The position numbers and the translations under genes were made by a program. Below are positions 1 to 7,740 of a stretch of 64,000 nt of DNA, one piece after another; the stretch's first letter is position 1; the number at the start of each line of letters is the position of its first letter. The notes beneath the pieces were generated by a model. The model was not told the origin of the DNA, searched no databases, and worked only from the letters and a program-made list of their open reading frames with translations. Source of the stretch: Phycisphaerae bacterium (lineage in GTDB: Bacteria > Planctomycetota > Phycisphaerae > UBA1845); assembly GCA_022072505.1 (NCBI GenBank), contig JAJVHU010000027.1:1-64000 (forward strand). The letters run 5' to 3'.

Positions 1-252
1 AAGTTCACGATCCATGGTTACACCTCCAGCCACCCGGTTGACGGGATTCACGCTTTGTTTGGCACCGGTGAAAATGCTATCGCGCATGGCCTGGAAGACA
101 ACGTGCGCCCCGCGCCGACGGAAGGCGTGGTGCGGAGCTTCTTCGGGACGCTGGGGTTGGGCTTGAAAATCCTACGGACCTGCGTGAAGGAAGCGCCGGA
201 GTTTGCGATGAAGAAGAGCCGGCGGGAGGCGGCGTCCGACCCGCGCGCGTAA
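1..252 (+). CDS. C-terminal part of an unrecognised protein (left edge)
   Basis: Frame 1 is open from the first base of the window to a TAA at 250-252, giving 83 residues of a protein whose start lies outside. The tail contains an aromatic/glycine stretch (VVRSFFGTLGLGLKI) and a basic end (MKKSRREAASDPRA). I do not recognise the family. It has a natural-looking composition, unlike the Arg/Pro-rich shadow frames in the repeats just downstream, so I think it is real. The first possible internal start is a TTG at 55, but the frame stays open upstream of it, so a longer gene is more likely. Confidence 0.5.
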   Translation, partial: KFTIHGYTSSHPVDGIHALFGTGENAIAHGLEDNVRPAPTEGVVRSFFGTLGLGLKILRTCVKEAPEFAMKKSRREAASDPRA

Positions 253-253
253 G

Positions 254-424
254 GGTGGGGCGTCTCTCCGAGACGCCGATTCGAGCCGCGGGCAAGGGCG
301 TCTCTCCGAGACGTCGATCCGACCCGCGCGGGCAAGGGCGTCTCTCCGAGACGCCGATCCGAGCCGCGGGCAAGGGCGTCTCTCCGAGACGTCGATTCGA
401 GCCGCGGGCAAGGGCGGGCCTCTC
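254..424. repeat. Tandem array of hairpin-forming ~38-40 bp repeats
   Basis: The palindromic core CGTCTCTCCGAGACG recurs at 261-275, 299-313, 339-353 and 377-391, so the period is 38-40 bp. With its flanks each core forms a GGCGTCTC/GAGACGCC stem with a 3-nt loop. The linkers alternate between GATCCGA and GATTCGA followed by GCCGCGGGCAAGG. A further unit at about 414-560 is interrupted by the small element at 426-544. All six frames here are low-complexity Arg/Gly/Pro, so I see no gene. Function unknown; REP-like array. Confidence 0.85.
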
Positions 425-425
425 C

Positions 426-544
426 GAGCTTGGGACTCTTTCGATTATGCGCCGTGCTAAGACCCTGGCACGGGCGTGGAACACCACCTACGGAGGGCGA
501 AAACAGCTTTTCGTGAATGGTCAAGTCGAAAAAATCCCAGGCTC
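426..544. mobile_element. 119-bp MITE-like insertion, copy 1
   Basis: The left end starts GAGCTTGGGACTCTTTCGA (426-444). The right end (525-544) read on the other strand starts GAGCCTGGGATTTTTTCGA, matching at 16 of 19 positions. The element is flanked by TCC on both sides (423-425 and 545-547). Removing it with one TCC restores the CTCTCCGAGACG core of the surrounding hairpin array. The same terminal sequence and exactly the same length occur at 25655-25773. It has no coding capacity, so it would have to be moved by a transposase encoded elsewhere. The interiors of the two copies do not obviously align. Confidence 0.75.
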
Positions 545-1032
545 TCCGAGACGCCGCTCCGACGCGCGCGTGAGCAAGCGGGTTCCGAGGCGCGGGCTGC
601 GGTGATTGATCGCCGGTTTTTCGGATTCGGATCCCGGTTTCACCCGTCGCCCCGCCGACGCGCCGGAAGACCGTCCTGGCGCGGCCTGGGGGGTTTGTCG
701 TAGCAGCCTGTTGAAGAACTCTCGATCGGCTTTCGTGATACCGGTTTTTTCCCGGCGAAATTCGCCTCCCGGGGGGAGGCGTACCCTTTTTCAACGGACT
801 GGTAGAGGAACGGGCGGAGGCGAACGATCAGGGGGGTCGTATTCATGGAGGCGAACGATCAAGGGTCGTATTCATGGCAACTAAGGCGCTCGGTTACAGC
901 GGGGGATAAGGATAATCGCCGGTGTTATAGGACCAGGAGGCGGGAAAACCTCGCAACCGCGTAAGGTCGCCGGGGCGGGCGTGAACGTCACCTGGGACGA
1001 GAACCAGGTTGGTTTCACGGGAGGCCGCGACC
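545..1032. repeat. Intergenic region with inverted-repeat remnant and short tandem duplication
   Basis: No credible gene. About 704-799 is bounded by imperfect inverted repeats (CAGCCTGTTGAAGAA on the left; CAGTCCGTTGAAAAA read from the right), and contains the hairpin GCCTCCCGGGGGGAGGC near 765-781. This looks like an insertion-element remnant. A ~31-bp unit is then duplicated in tandem at 816-877 (GGAGGCGAACGATCA ... GTCGTATTCATGG). The segment ends with the promoter and leader region of the gene starting at 1033. Confidence 0.5.
1019..1024 (+). promoter_or_regulatory. Ribosome binding site for the FG-GAP protein
   Basis: GGGAGG lies 8 nt before the ATG at 1033. It favours that ATG over the GTG at 1009, which has no comparable upstream motif and would put charged residues in front of the signal peptide. 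Confidence 0.7.
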
Positions 1033-3378
1033 ATGTTGACACGAGCGATCCGACCGATGTTTCTTCTGATCCTTGCCGGCGCCGGTTTTGACGGGCGGGC
1101 GCACGCCCAATGCCTGGCGTTGAAAGTTCACGGGAGCACCGGCGACCGCCTGGGCGCGGCCGTGGACATCAAACGTCCGCTGGCGATGGCGGGCGCGCCC
1201 GGATCGGCCCCCGACGGCGGCGCCTATGAGATTCTGCTGGATCATCGGTGGGAGCGGGGGGATCTGCTCAAGCCGCGACCCTCGACGGAGTCGGGCGACA
1301 GCCTTTGCATGGGCGATTCCCAGGTGTTCATCGCCGCCACGACCGGGTCGCTCGGGCGCGGACACATCGACGTTTTCGAGGCGAGCGGTTCCGACTGGGT
1401 GCAGGGGCAGCGCCTTACGGCGTCCAACGGACAAAGCGGCGAATTGTTCGGATTCTCGATGACGCAGGCCGGTCCGAGACTGATCGTCGGGGCGCCGCAG
1501 TGGGACGCCTTCCCCAACGACAATCGCGGACGGGTGCTCCTCTTCGAAAACGAAGAAGGCCGGTGGGTCGAGCGCCACGGACTCGTGCCGGAGTCATACG
1601 CGTCGGGAGACTATCTTGGCCGATCGGTCGCCGCGTCGCAGGACTGGGTGATGTCGGGCGCCTGGGGCGCCGACGACGGATTCGTGCGTGACTGCGGAAC
1701 TGTTCATTTTTTTCACAAGGTCGGCGACGCCTGGCTTAACGTTCAGACCGTGTTTGCCTCGGATCGAAACTCGGGCGACCGGTTCGGCTGGTCGATCCAC
1801 CTCGACGGCATGAGGCTGCTGGTGGGCGCGCCGAAGTCGGATGCCGGCGCGTTCGACGGCGGGTGCGTCTATGTCTTCGAGTTTGACGGCGTTCGGTGGG
1901 TGGAGACCGCCCGATTGATCGCTCCTTCGCCGCAATCGGGCGGGGAGTTCGGCTACGCCGTCGTGTTGGAGGGCGATCGTGCGTTGATCGGCGCGCCCTA
2001 CGAGGACGCCGGCGCTCTGGACTCGGGGTGCGCCTACCTCTTTGAAAGGAATGAACATGGCGCGTGGAACGCCGTGTCCAGGCTTGCGCCGCCGGCGCCG
2101 CAGCGGGGGGGGCGATTCGGGGCGTCGTTGGCGCTCGAGCACCCTCTGGGCGTCATCGGGGCGCCGGGCGAAAGTCATGACAACCAGTCCATCGGAGGCG
2201 CGGTCTACGCCTTTTACCTCCAGCCGGATTGCAACGGCAACGGCGTGCCGGACGATCAGGATCTCGGAAACGGGTTCAGCTCGGACTGCAACCGCAACTG
2301 CATTCTGGACGAGTGCGAGATTGCCGAAAATCTGGCGACGGATTGCGATGACAGCGGGTTTCCCGACGGATGCGAGTCCGAGGATTGCAACGACAACGGC
2401 GTCATCGACTTGTGCGACGTCCGCTACGGAGGATTCGCCGATTGCAACGCGGACGGGCGCCCCGACGTCTGTGAGACGGCGCGGGACAGCATCGACCTCG
2501 TGGTGATCGTGGATACGGAGATCGCCTACGCCGAACATGTCCAAGCCTGTTTCACGCTGCTGCCGGGACTCGCCGAGGAACTGGAGACCGAATCCCGGAA
2601 ACCGGTCCGACTGACCGCGTTGACCATCGATCATTCCGGAAACACGCTGTGCGGCGACGGGACCGTGACGGATCTGCAGCGCAACGTCCCGGGCAATCCG
2701 GGAGAATGCGGACCCACGCTGGGCGATCCGCGAAGCTGGGCGCAGGCCGTCTCCATCGTGGCGGAGCATTTCGCCTGGCGCGACCGGGCGCTGCGCGTCG
2801 TCGTCCCGGTCGTCGAGCAGGGGCCTTGCAAAGGGGATCCCTGCGGACCGGACCTGGCGGACTGCGACGCCGCCCGGAACGCGATCCGGCAGTGCCGGGA
2901 GAACGGCGTGTACGCGTTTCAAGTCACGACGGTCGGGGTGACGGGATGCGGAAAGCATTACGCTGTTGGGTTGGGGATCAGAACCAGTGCTGATTGTAAG
3001 AACTGTTTCGAGTACGGCTGGACCGTGGTCCGAGAGGAGCTCATTGAGGATCTTGCCGTACTGGTCAACAAAGATCGATGCACGCGGGTCAGTCGCCCGA
3101 AATATCCGTATGACTGCAGCGACTGCGGCCTGATTCAGGACATCAAGACCCGCTGCAAAGCTCAGTCCGATCTCTTTCGGATCACGACCCAATTGAAGAC
3201 GGGGCTGCCCGGCGGCCACTACTTCACGATGACGCTGGACGGAGGCGACGCCTGTGAGGCGGTCACGAATGATCGCGGGACGGCTCGTTGCCGGTGGACG
3301 ACCGACGCCCCGGGACCGCACGAGATTCGCGTGCTCACCTGTCCGGGGTTGCGCAGAGTCGTCACGTGCGGCGAATGA
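1033..3378 (+). CDS. Exported FG-GAP propeller protein with calcium-loop repeats and a C-terminal Cys module
   Basis: Protein of 781 aa with an N-terminal signal peptide (hydrophobic core PMFLLILAGAGF, likely cleavage after AHA). Residues ~40-395 hold seven FG-GAP-like blades, recognisable as SGDRFGWSIHLDGMRLLVGAP and variants, enough for one seven-bladed beta-propeller. Residues ~398-485 carry four or five calcium-binding-loop repeats (DCNGNGVPDDQD, DCNDNGVIDLCD, DCNADGRPDVCE) of the type seen in planctomycete exported proteins. A VWA-like segment follows (IDLVVIVDTEIAYAEH; the MIDAS motif is not intact). The last ~88 residues (from ~691) form a Cys-rich module shared with the proteins at 7741-8679 and 58258-60723. 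DNA around 2940-3160 is less GC-rich than the rest. Function unknown; probably surface or extracellular. Confidence 0.85.
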   Translation: MLTRAIRPMFLLILAGAGFDGRAHAQCLALKVHGSTGDRLGAAVDIKRPLAMAGAPGSAPDGGAYEILLDHRWERGDLLKPRPSTESGDSLCMGDSQVFIAATTGSLGRGHIDVFEASGSDWVQGQRLTASNGQSGELFGFSMTQAGPRLIVGAPQWDAFPNDNRGRVLLFENEEGRWVERHGLVPESYASGDYLGRSVAASQDWVMSGAWGADDGFVRDCGTVHFFHKVGDAWLNVQTVFASDRNSGDRFGWSIHLDGMRLLVGAPKSDAGAFDGGCVYVFEFDGVRWVETARLIAPSPQSGGEFGYAVVLEGDRALIGAPYEDAGALDSGCAYLFERNEHGAWNAVSRLAPPAPQRGGRFGASLALEHPLGVIGAPGESHDNQSIGGAVYAFYLQPDCNGNGVPDDQDLGNGFSSDCNRNCILDECEIAENLATDCDDSGFPDGCESEDCNDNGVIDLCDVRYGGFADCNADGRPDVCETARDSIDLVVIVDTEIAYAEHVQACFTLLPGLAEELETESRKPVRLTALTIDHSGNTLCGDGTVTDLQRNVPGNPGECGPTLGDPRSWAQAVSIVAEHFAWRDRALRVVVPVVEQGPCKGDPCGPDLADCDAARNAIRQCRENGVYAFQVTTVGVTGCGKHYAVGLGIRTSADCKNCFEYGWTVVREELIEDLAVLVNKDRCTRVSRPKYPYDCSDCGLIQDIKTRCKAQSDLFRITTQLKTGLPGGHYFTMTLDGGDACEAVTNDRGTARCRWTTDAPGPHEIRVLTCPGLRRVVTCGE

Positions 3379-3442
3379 CGCCTTGTCGCGGTCCTTCGCC
3401 GGTCAGGGGCGTCCACCGCGTGACGTCGATCGTCCGTGCGCC

Positions 3443-6193
3443 TCACCTCTCGCCTTCGGCGCCCCTCGACGCCCGGAGTTCGATCGCCTTGCGAACCAGA
3501 TCGACGAACTCGGTGCGGTAGCCTGACGGATCGTCGCCGGCGCCGCCGCGGGCCAGCTCTTCCGCGGCCTCGAACGACCAGTCCGCCAGGTACGGCGACT
3601 GGCGCAGCAGCAATCCGAAGGACGCCACCGCCGCGGTGAACCGGAAATCCGCCGACCTCTGCTCGATCATCGACCCGTCGTCGTAGACGGGGGCCTCGAT
3701 CAGGTTACTGACGTCGGCCTCGGGCGCCTTGTAGCGCAGGCGAAGCATGAGCATCGCGTCGCCGGGGATTGCCCGCCCGGCCTCACCGGACGCCAAACCG
3801 GCATCCCCTTCGTCCAGCGTTTCCGCATCTTGACGCTCCGACGTCTCGACGTTCGACGTTTCGACGTTCGACGTCTCGACGTTCGCCGCCTCACCCGCTC
3901 CCTCACGGGCGCCGCTCGGTGCGGCGGGCGGAACCCGCTCTTCGGGGTTGGAAAATTCGTCGTCGCCGACGCTTCGCCACGCCAGGCCGGCGGGCACGAT
4001 CTCGTACAGCGCCGTGACTGAGTGCCCTGCGCCGATTTCGCCCGCGTCCTTCGTGTCGTCGGCGAAGTCGCGGTTGTCCATCACGCGGTTTTCGTAGCCG
4101 ACCAGGCGGTAGGCCTGCACGTGCGCCGGGTTGAACTCGACCTGGATTTTGACGTCCTTGGCGATCGTCTGAAGCGTCGCGCCACACTCGTCGCCGAGCA
4201 CGCGCTTCGCCTCGATGAGATCGTCGATGTAGGCGTAATGTCCGTTGCCCTGGTCCGCGAGGGCTTCGAGCTTTCCGTCCTTGAGGTTGCCCGTGCCGAA
4301 GCCCAGCACGGTGAGAAACACGCCGGACTTCGCCTGCTCGCGGATGAGTTTCACGAGTTCGTTGTCGTCGCTGACGCCGACGTTGAAGTCGCCGTCGGTG
4401 CAGAGGACGACGCGGTTGACGCCGCCATCGCGGAAATTCTCCGACGCCATCGCGTAGGCGTCGCGGATGCCGGCCTCGCCGTTGGTGCTGCCTTCCGCGC
4501 CGAGACCGTCGATGACCTCGACGATCTCGCGATAGCGCGTGCCCGGCGTCGAGGGCAACGCCACGCGCGACTCGCCGGCGTAGGTCACGATGCCCACGTG
4601 GTCGTCCGCCCAGAGCTGCTCCAGCAGCACCTTCAGCGACTCGCGCACCAGCGGCAGCTTGTTCTCATCCTGCATCGACCCGGACACGTCCACGAGGAAC
4701 ACGAGGTTCGCCGGCGGGCGCTGCTCCCGCGCCACCTCGTAACCCTGAAGCCCGATGCGCACCAGCCGATGCCCCTCCGCCCACGGACACTCGCCGACCT
4801 CCGCGTTTACGGAGAAAGGCCGGTCCGCCTCGGGCAGCGGGTAGTCGTACCGGAACGCGTTGATCATCTCCTCGATCCGCACCGCGTTCTTCGGCGGAAG
4901 CTGCCCGGCGAGCAGATGCCGCCGGATGTTGGAATACGAAGCCGTGTCCACGTCGATGGAAAACGTCGAAGCCGCTTCGTCGGCGGTGAAGACGAAGGGG
5001 TTCTCGACGATGGGGGCGTAGGTTTCCTGCGTGCTCAAGTCGAATGCCAACTCGTCGGCGTACGCCGCGCCTGCGTAAAGTTCCCGGAAACACAGGGAAT
5101 CGTCCCGGCTTCGCGAGGCGTAGCGGCCCGTCGCGTCCGGGCTGTTGAACCCGCGCCACTCGTCCACCCGGGCGTCAAAGTCCATCATGTACGCAACAGC
5201 CGGAAGCCCGAGGCGGTCTTGTGTTTGATGCGCTCCGAAAAACCATCGCTCGCCGTCCGCGTTGGCGCCGTCGCCGCCGTCGGAAGGTGTGTAATCAAAC
5301 CCGAGATGTACTCCTTCAACACTCGGCTGGCCAAGCATCACCTGCGGTCGTCCATCTCCGCTAATATCACGCTTTCGGAAGGGAACCTGGTACTGATAGG
5401 ATACGCCCTCGATCCCTGCCAATTCAGAAGCGCCGCTCGCCTCCACCGCCCCTGCCGTACCGCTGGTTGGCGCGTTGAACTGTCTGATGATGACGTCGCC
5501 GCCGCGTTGAAGCATCCAGTGCGCCCCGGCGCTCGAGGCCGGCTTTCCAGCGGTTTGATAAGCTCTTGTCAGAAAATCTTCCGAAAAGTTAAGGTCGGTT
5601 GACGAAAACCCGCCGCCGAAGAGTTGCGGATGAGCCGCGTCCGCGACCGGATTGTCCACTCGGATCAGCCCCGGGCCGCGGTGTTCGAGGCGGATTTCGG
5701 GAACGCCGCTGTTCAGGATCACCGTCAGATCGTTCAACGTCTTCGATCCCGATGCGTCGACCAGGTGCATCGCCGCCGGGCGCGTGTCCTGCCACATCGC
5801 CCGCCCGATCAGCCAGGCGGCTCCGCCGATCACCGCAAAGCACGCCGCAAGACGGAACGCCCGCTGCACGCGGACCCCGGCGCTCGTCGATCGCCGCGTC
5901 CGCCGAAGCTCGTCGGCGCTCGGCGCGGCGATCAGCCCCGCGCCCGCCGCGGCGACCGACAGCGCCGTCATCAGACTCGGCGCATCCGCGGCGGTGACCG
6001 GCAGCGCCGTCATCGGACTCGGCGCATCCGCGGCGGCGAGCGCGCTTTCCAGCGTCCTCGCCGTGCGTCGCAGCGCCGCGGCCTCACGCGCCAGATCCGG
6101 CGAGCGCTCCAGCATCGCCTCCACCGCGCGCCGCTCTTCCGCGGTCAGCTCCTCCAACACGTACGCCGTCAGTCGTGGATCGTTGATGTTCAT
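3443..6193 (-). CDS. VWA-domain (YfbK-like) membrane protein with anti-sigma-like N-terminus
   Basis: Protein of 916 aa. Residues 1-52 (DPRLTAYVLEELTAEERRAV) resemble the N-terminus of zinc-finger anti-sigma factors but have no Cys or His ligands. Residues 57-80 hold a tandem repeat (DAPSPMTAL / DAPSLMTAL). One membrane helix spans ~112-132. Residues ~400-480 match the YfbK N-terminal region, followed by a VWA domain with an intact MIDAS (DVSGS, 502-506) and a C-terminal region like DUF3520. A 5-residue repeat NVETS occurs three times at 771-785, encoded by 15-bp DNA repeats. The cytoplasmic N-terminus with a periplasmic VWA domain, and the ECF sigma gene just upstream on the same strand, suggest it is the sensor/anti-sigma partner (inference). 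Residues ~200-400 are encoded by DNA of lower GC content. Confidence 0.85.
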   Translation of the reverse strand: MNINDPRLTAYVLEELTAEERRAVEAMLERSPDLAREAAALRRTARTLESALAAADAPSPMTALPVTAADAPSLMTALSVAAAGAGLIAAPSADELRRTRRSTSAGVRVQRAFRLAACFAVIGGAAWLIGRAMWQDTRPAAMHLVDASGSKTLNDLTVILNSGVPEIRLEHRGPGLIRVDNPVADAAHPQLFGGGFSSTDLNFSEDFLTRAYQTAGKPASSAGAHWMLQRGGDVIIRQFNAPTSGTAGAVEASGASELAGIEGVSYQYQVPFRKRDISGDGRPQVMLGQPSVEGVHLGFDYTPSDGGDGANADGERWFFGAHQTQDRLGLPAVAYMMDFDARVDEWRGFNSPDATGRYASRSRDDSLCFRELYAGAAYADELAFDLSTQETYAPIVENPFVFTADEAASTFSIDVDTASYSNIRRHLLAGQLPPKNAVRIEEMINAFRYDYPLPEADRPFSVNAEVGECPWAEGHRLVRIGLQGYEVAREQRPPANLVFLVDVSGSMQDENKLPLVRESLKVLLEQLWADDHVGIVTYAGESRVALPSTPGTRYREIVEVIDGLGAEGSTNGEAGIRDAYAMASENFRDGGVNRVVLCTDGDFNVGVSDDNELVKLIREQAKSGVFLTVLGFGTGNLKDGKLEALADQGNGHYAYIDDLIEAKRVLGDECGATLQTIAKDVKIQVEFNPAHVQAYRLVGYENRVMDNRDFADDTKDAGEIGAGHSVTALYEIVPAGLAWRSVGDDEFSNPEERVPPAAPSGAREGAGEAANVETSNVETSNVETSERQDAETLDEGDAGLASGEAGRAIPGDAMLMLRLRYKAPEADVSNLIEAPVYDDGSMIEQRSADFRFTAAVASFGLLLRQSPYLADWSFEAAEELARGGAGDDPSGYRTEFVDLVRKAIELRASRGAEGER

Positions 6194-6233
6194 GATTCGG
6201 GTCTCGGGTATCGTGAATCGGACATCGCTGACA

Positions 6234-6317
6234 AAACCGAGCCGCGCCCGTAAGGAAGCGTTCTTTTCCCCGCCTGCACCGGAGGTTTTGCAACAGCGTC
6301 TAAGGAAGCGTTCCGCC
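6234..6317. repeat. Dispersed 29-bp repeat, one full and one partial copy
   Basis: A full copy (ACCGAGCCGCGCCCG then TAAGGAAGCGTTC) lies at 6236-6263, with a second TAAGGAAGCGTTCC fragment at 6301-6314. It is one member of a family found at least 13 times in this window, always between genes. Confidence 0.8.
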
Positions 6318-6348
6318 TGCGTGTCGATTCACCGGTCTTCAACTACCT

Positions 6349-6471
6349 GGAACCTATCCCAGAACTGGGTGAGCCGCGGACTTCAGTCCGCGCGGACGCA
6401 CGAACTCCATGCGTATTCGACGGTATTGACAATCTCCACACATCCGACCATTCGATTTTGGGATAGGTTCC
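6349..6471. mobile_element. 123-bp inverted-repeat element between sigma and anti-sigma-like genes
   Basis: Left end GGAACCTATCCCAGAA (6349-6364); right end, read on the other strand, GGAACCTATCCCAAAA (6456-6471), 15 of 16 identical. The interior holds a copy of the GC-rich inverted repeat family (GAGCCGCGGACTTCAGTCC at about 6371-6396). It ends 9 bp short of the sigma-factor stop codon. No clear target duplication is visible. It may be a small non-autonomous element or a processing/termination structure between the two cistrons. Confidence 0.5.
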
Positions 6472-6479
6472 GGCCGGAC

Positions 6480-7127
6480 TCACACATCGCGGCGGGCCAG
6501 GCCCTCCTCCCCCAGCCGCTCGCGGAGCGTCTTAAGCCCCACGTGCATGAGGTAGCCGACGTAGCCGATGTTCAATCCGGTCACCTCCGCGATCTCCTTG
6601 TACGAAAGCCCGCACTGGAACCGCAGCACCAGCACCTCCTGCTGATTCGCCGGAAGCCTCGCCAGCTCCGCCAGCGCCCGCGCCTGCTCCTCACGCGCAC
6701 TCGCCGCATCCGCGGCGGACGCCTGAGATGGGTCCGGTCTTGCGCCGATCCGCGACACGACCTCGCCGCGGAGCCCGTCTGCGTCCAACGGCGTGCGTGC
6801 GCCTGACGAAGGTTCCGAGGACTCCTCGCCGCGCCCGACGACGCCGCGCCCGCGCGTCGCCGTCTGCGCCGCGGCCAGATCGCCCGCCGGACGCTCCCGC
6901 GCCCGCGACCGGATCACGTCCAGCGCCCGGTTCCGACAGACCGTGAAAAGCCACGCGGTCTCGTTCCCGTTCAGACGCGACCGGTCCGCGGACATCCAGC
7001 GCAGCAGCGTGTCCTGCACCACGTCGCGGGCGGTCTCGGCGCAACCCGTCAGGCGCTGCGCGTAACCCAGTAGCGGACCTTCGTACGTCCGAACGCGCTC
7101 GCTCAACCCGTCGCTGACGTCACGCAA
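6480..7127 (-). CDS. ECF-type RNA polymerase sigma factor
   Basis: Protein of 215 aa with sigma-70 region 2 in the first ~80 residues (YAQRLTGCAETARDVVQDTL, then WLFTVCRNRALDVIRSRARE). A variable Gly/Ala/Arg-rich linker spans ~80-135. Region 4 is at ~145-205 (LPANQQEVLVLRFQCGLSYK, then EIAEVTGLNIGYVGYLMHVG), the helix-turn-helix that recognises the -35 element. The size fits ECF sigma factors with an extended linker. It lies upstream of and co-directional with the anti-sigma-like VWA protein, with ~286 bp of repeat-containing spacer. The pair probably forms a regulatory unit controlling unknown target promoters. Confidence 0.9.
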   Translation of the reverse strand: MRDVSDGLSERVRTYEGPLLGYAQRLTGCAETARDVVQDTLLRWMSADRSRLNGNETAWLFTVCRNRALDVIRSRARERPAGDLAAAQTATRGRGVVGRGEESSEPSSGARTPLDADGLRGEVVSRIGARPDPSQASAADAASAREEQARALAELARLPANQQEVLVLRFQCGLSYKEIAEVTGLNIGYVGYLMHVGLKTLRERLGEEGLARRDV

Positions 7128-7740
7128 ACCGGCCTCCCCCGCTGCCCCGCTGCCCGGCCGCGATCCGGTTCACCCCAGGCCCCCGCCCGGCTATCACCGA
7201 AGTCGCCTCAGGTTCCCGGTGGCCGCCCTTCTCTATAACGCGGGGCGTGCCACTTTCTTAGTTGTACGCCCAAGCCCCCCGGACGTTCCGCCTTTACCGA
7301 GCCGCGCCCGTAAGGAAGCGTTTTCTCCTCCGGCCGGCACTCGACGTCTGCAACCGCTTCCGTGTTGTACGCCCTAGCCCCCCGGACGTTCCGCCTTTAC
7401 CGAACCGCGCCCGTAAGGAAGCGTTCCCATCCCTCCCGCCCGTATGGCGTCGCAACACGGAATGCCCCGCCGCGGTGCAGCCTTCCGGGAATGCCCCGCT
7501 GCCGATAATTCCCCGGATTCGAATGGACTTCCGACGCCACGACGCGCGAACCGCCAAATGGACATCTTCCGCGATGAAGCCGTTTTTCACTTCCCACGGG
7601 ACCGCCGGTCCACTAGAATATCCGCCCGAAAGGCCCGTTCCCGACAGACCGCGCTTCCGCCGACGCCCGGTCGCTGGCGAGAGTCTCGCAGGCCGGCCGC
7701 ACCAGACCTGAAAACCGAAACCCTGAAAGGACATCCGCCC
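7128..7740. repeat. Intergenic region with a 62-bp direct repeat carrying the dispersed repeat
   Basis: No gene is supported. A ~62-bp unit starting GTTGTACGCCC and ending in the dispersed repeat (..CCGCGCCCGTAAGGAAGCGTT) occurs at 7261-7322 and again at 7364-7425, a spacing of 103 bp with only a few differences. AAAGGA at about 7726-7731 serves as the ribosome binding site for the gene at 7741. The frame open from 7444 to 7740 is not convincing coding sequence because it runs through the repeat. Confidence 0.75.

Noticed and set aside
704..799. Complete insertion sequence
   Set aside because: Only imperfect inverted ends with no coding sequence between them; kept as a remnant in the intergenic entry.
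1594..3321. 575-codon minus-strand open frame opposite the FG-GAP protein
   Set aside because: Shadow of the plus-strand gene, whose blades and calcium loops are unmistakable.
4022..5602. 526-codon plus-strand open frame opposite the VWA protein
   Set aside because: Shadow frame of a protein with intact VWA motifs on the other strand.
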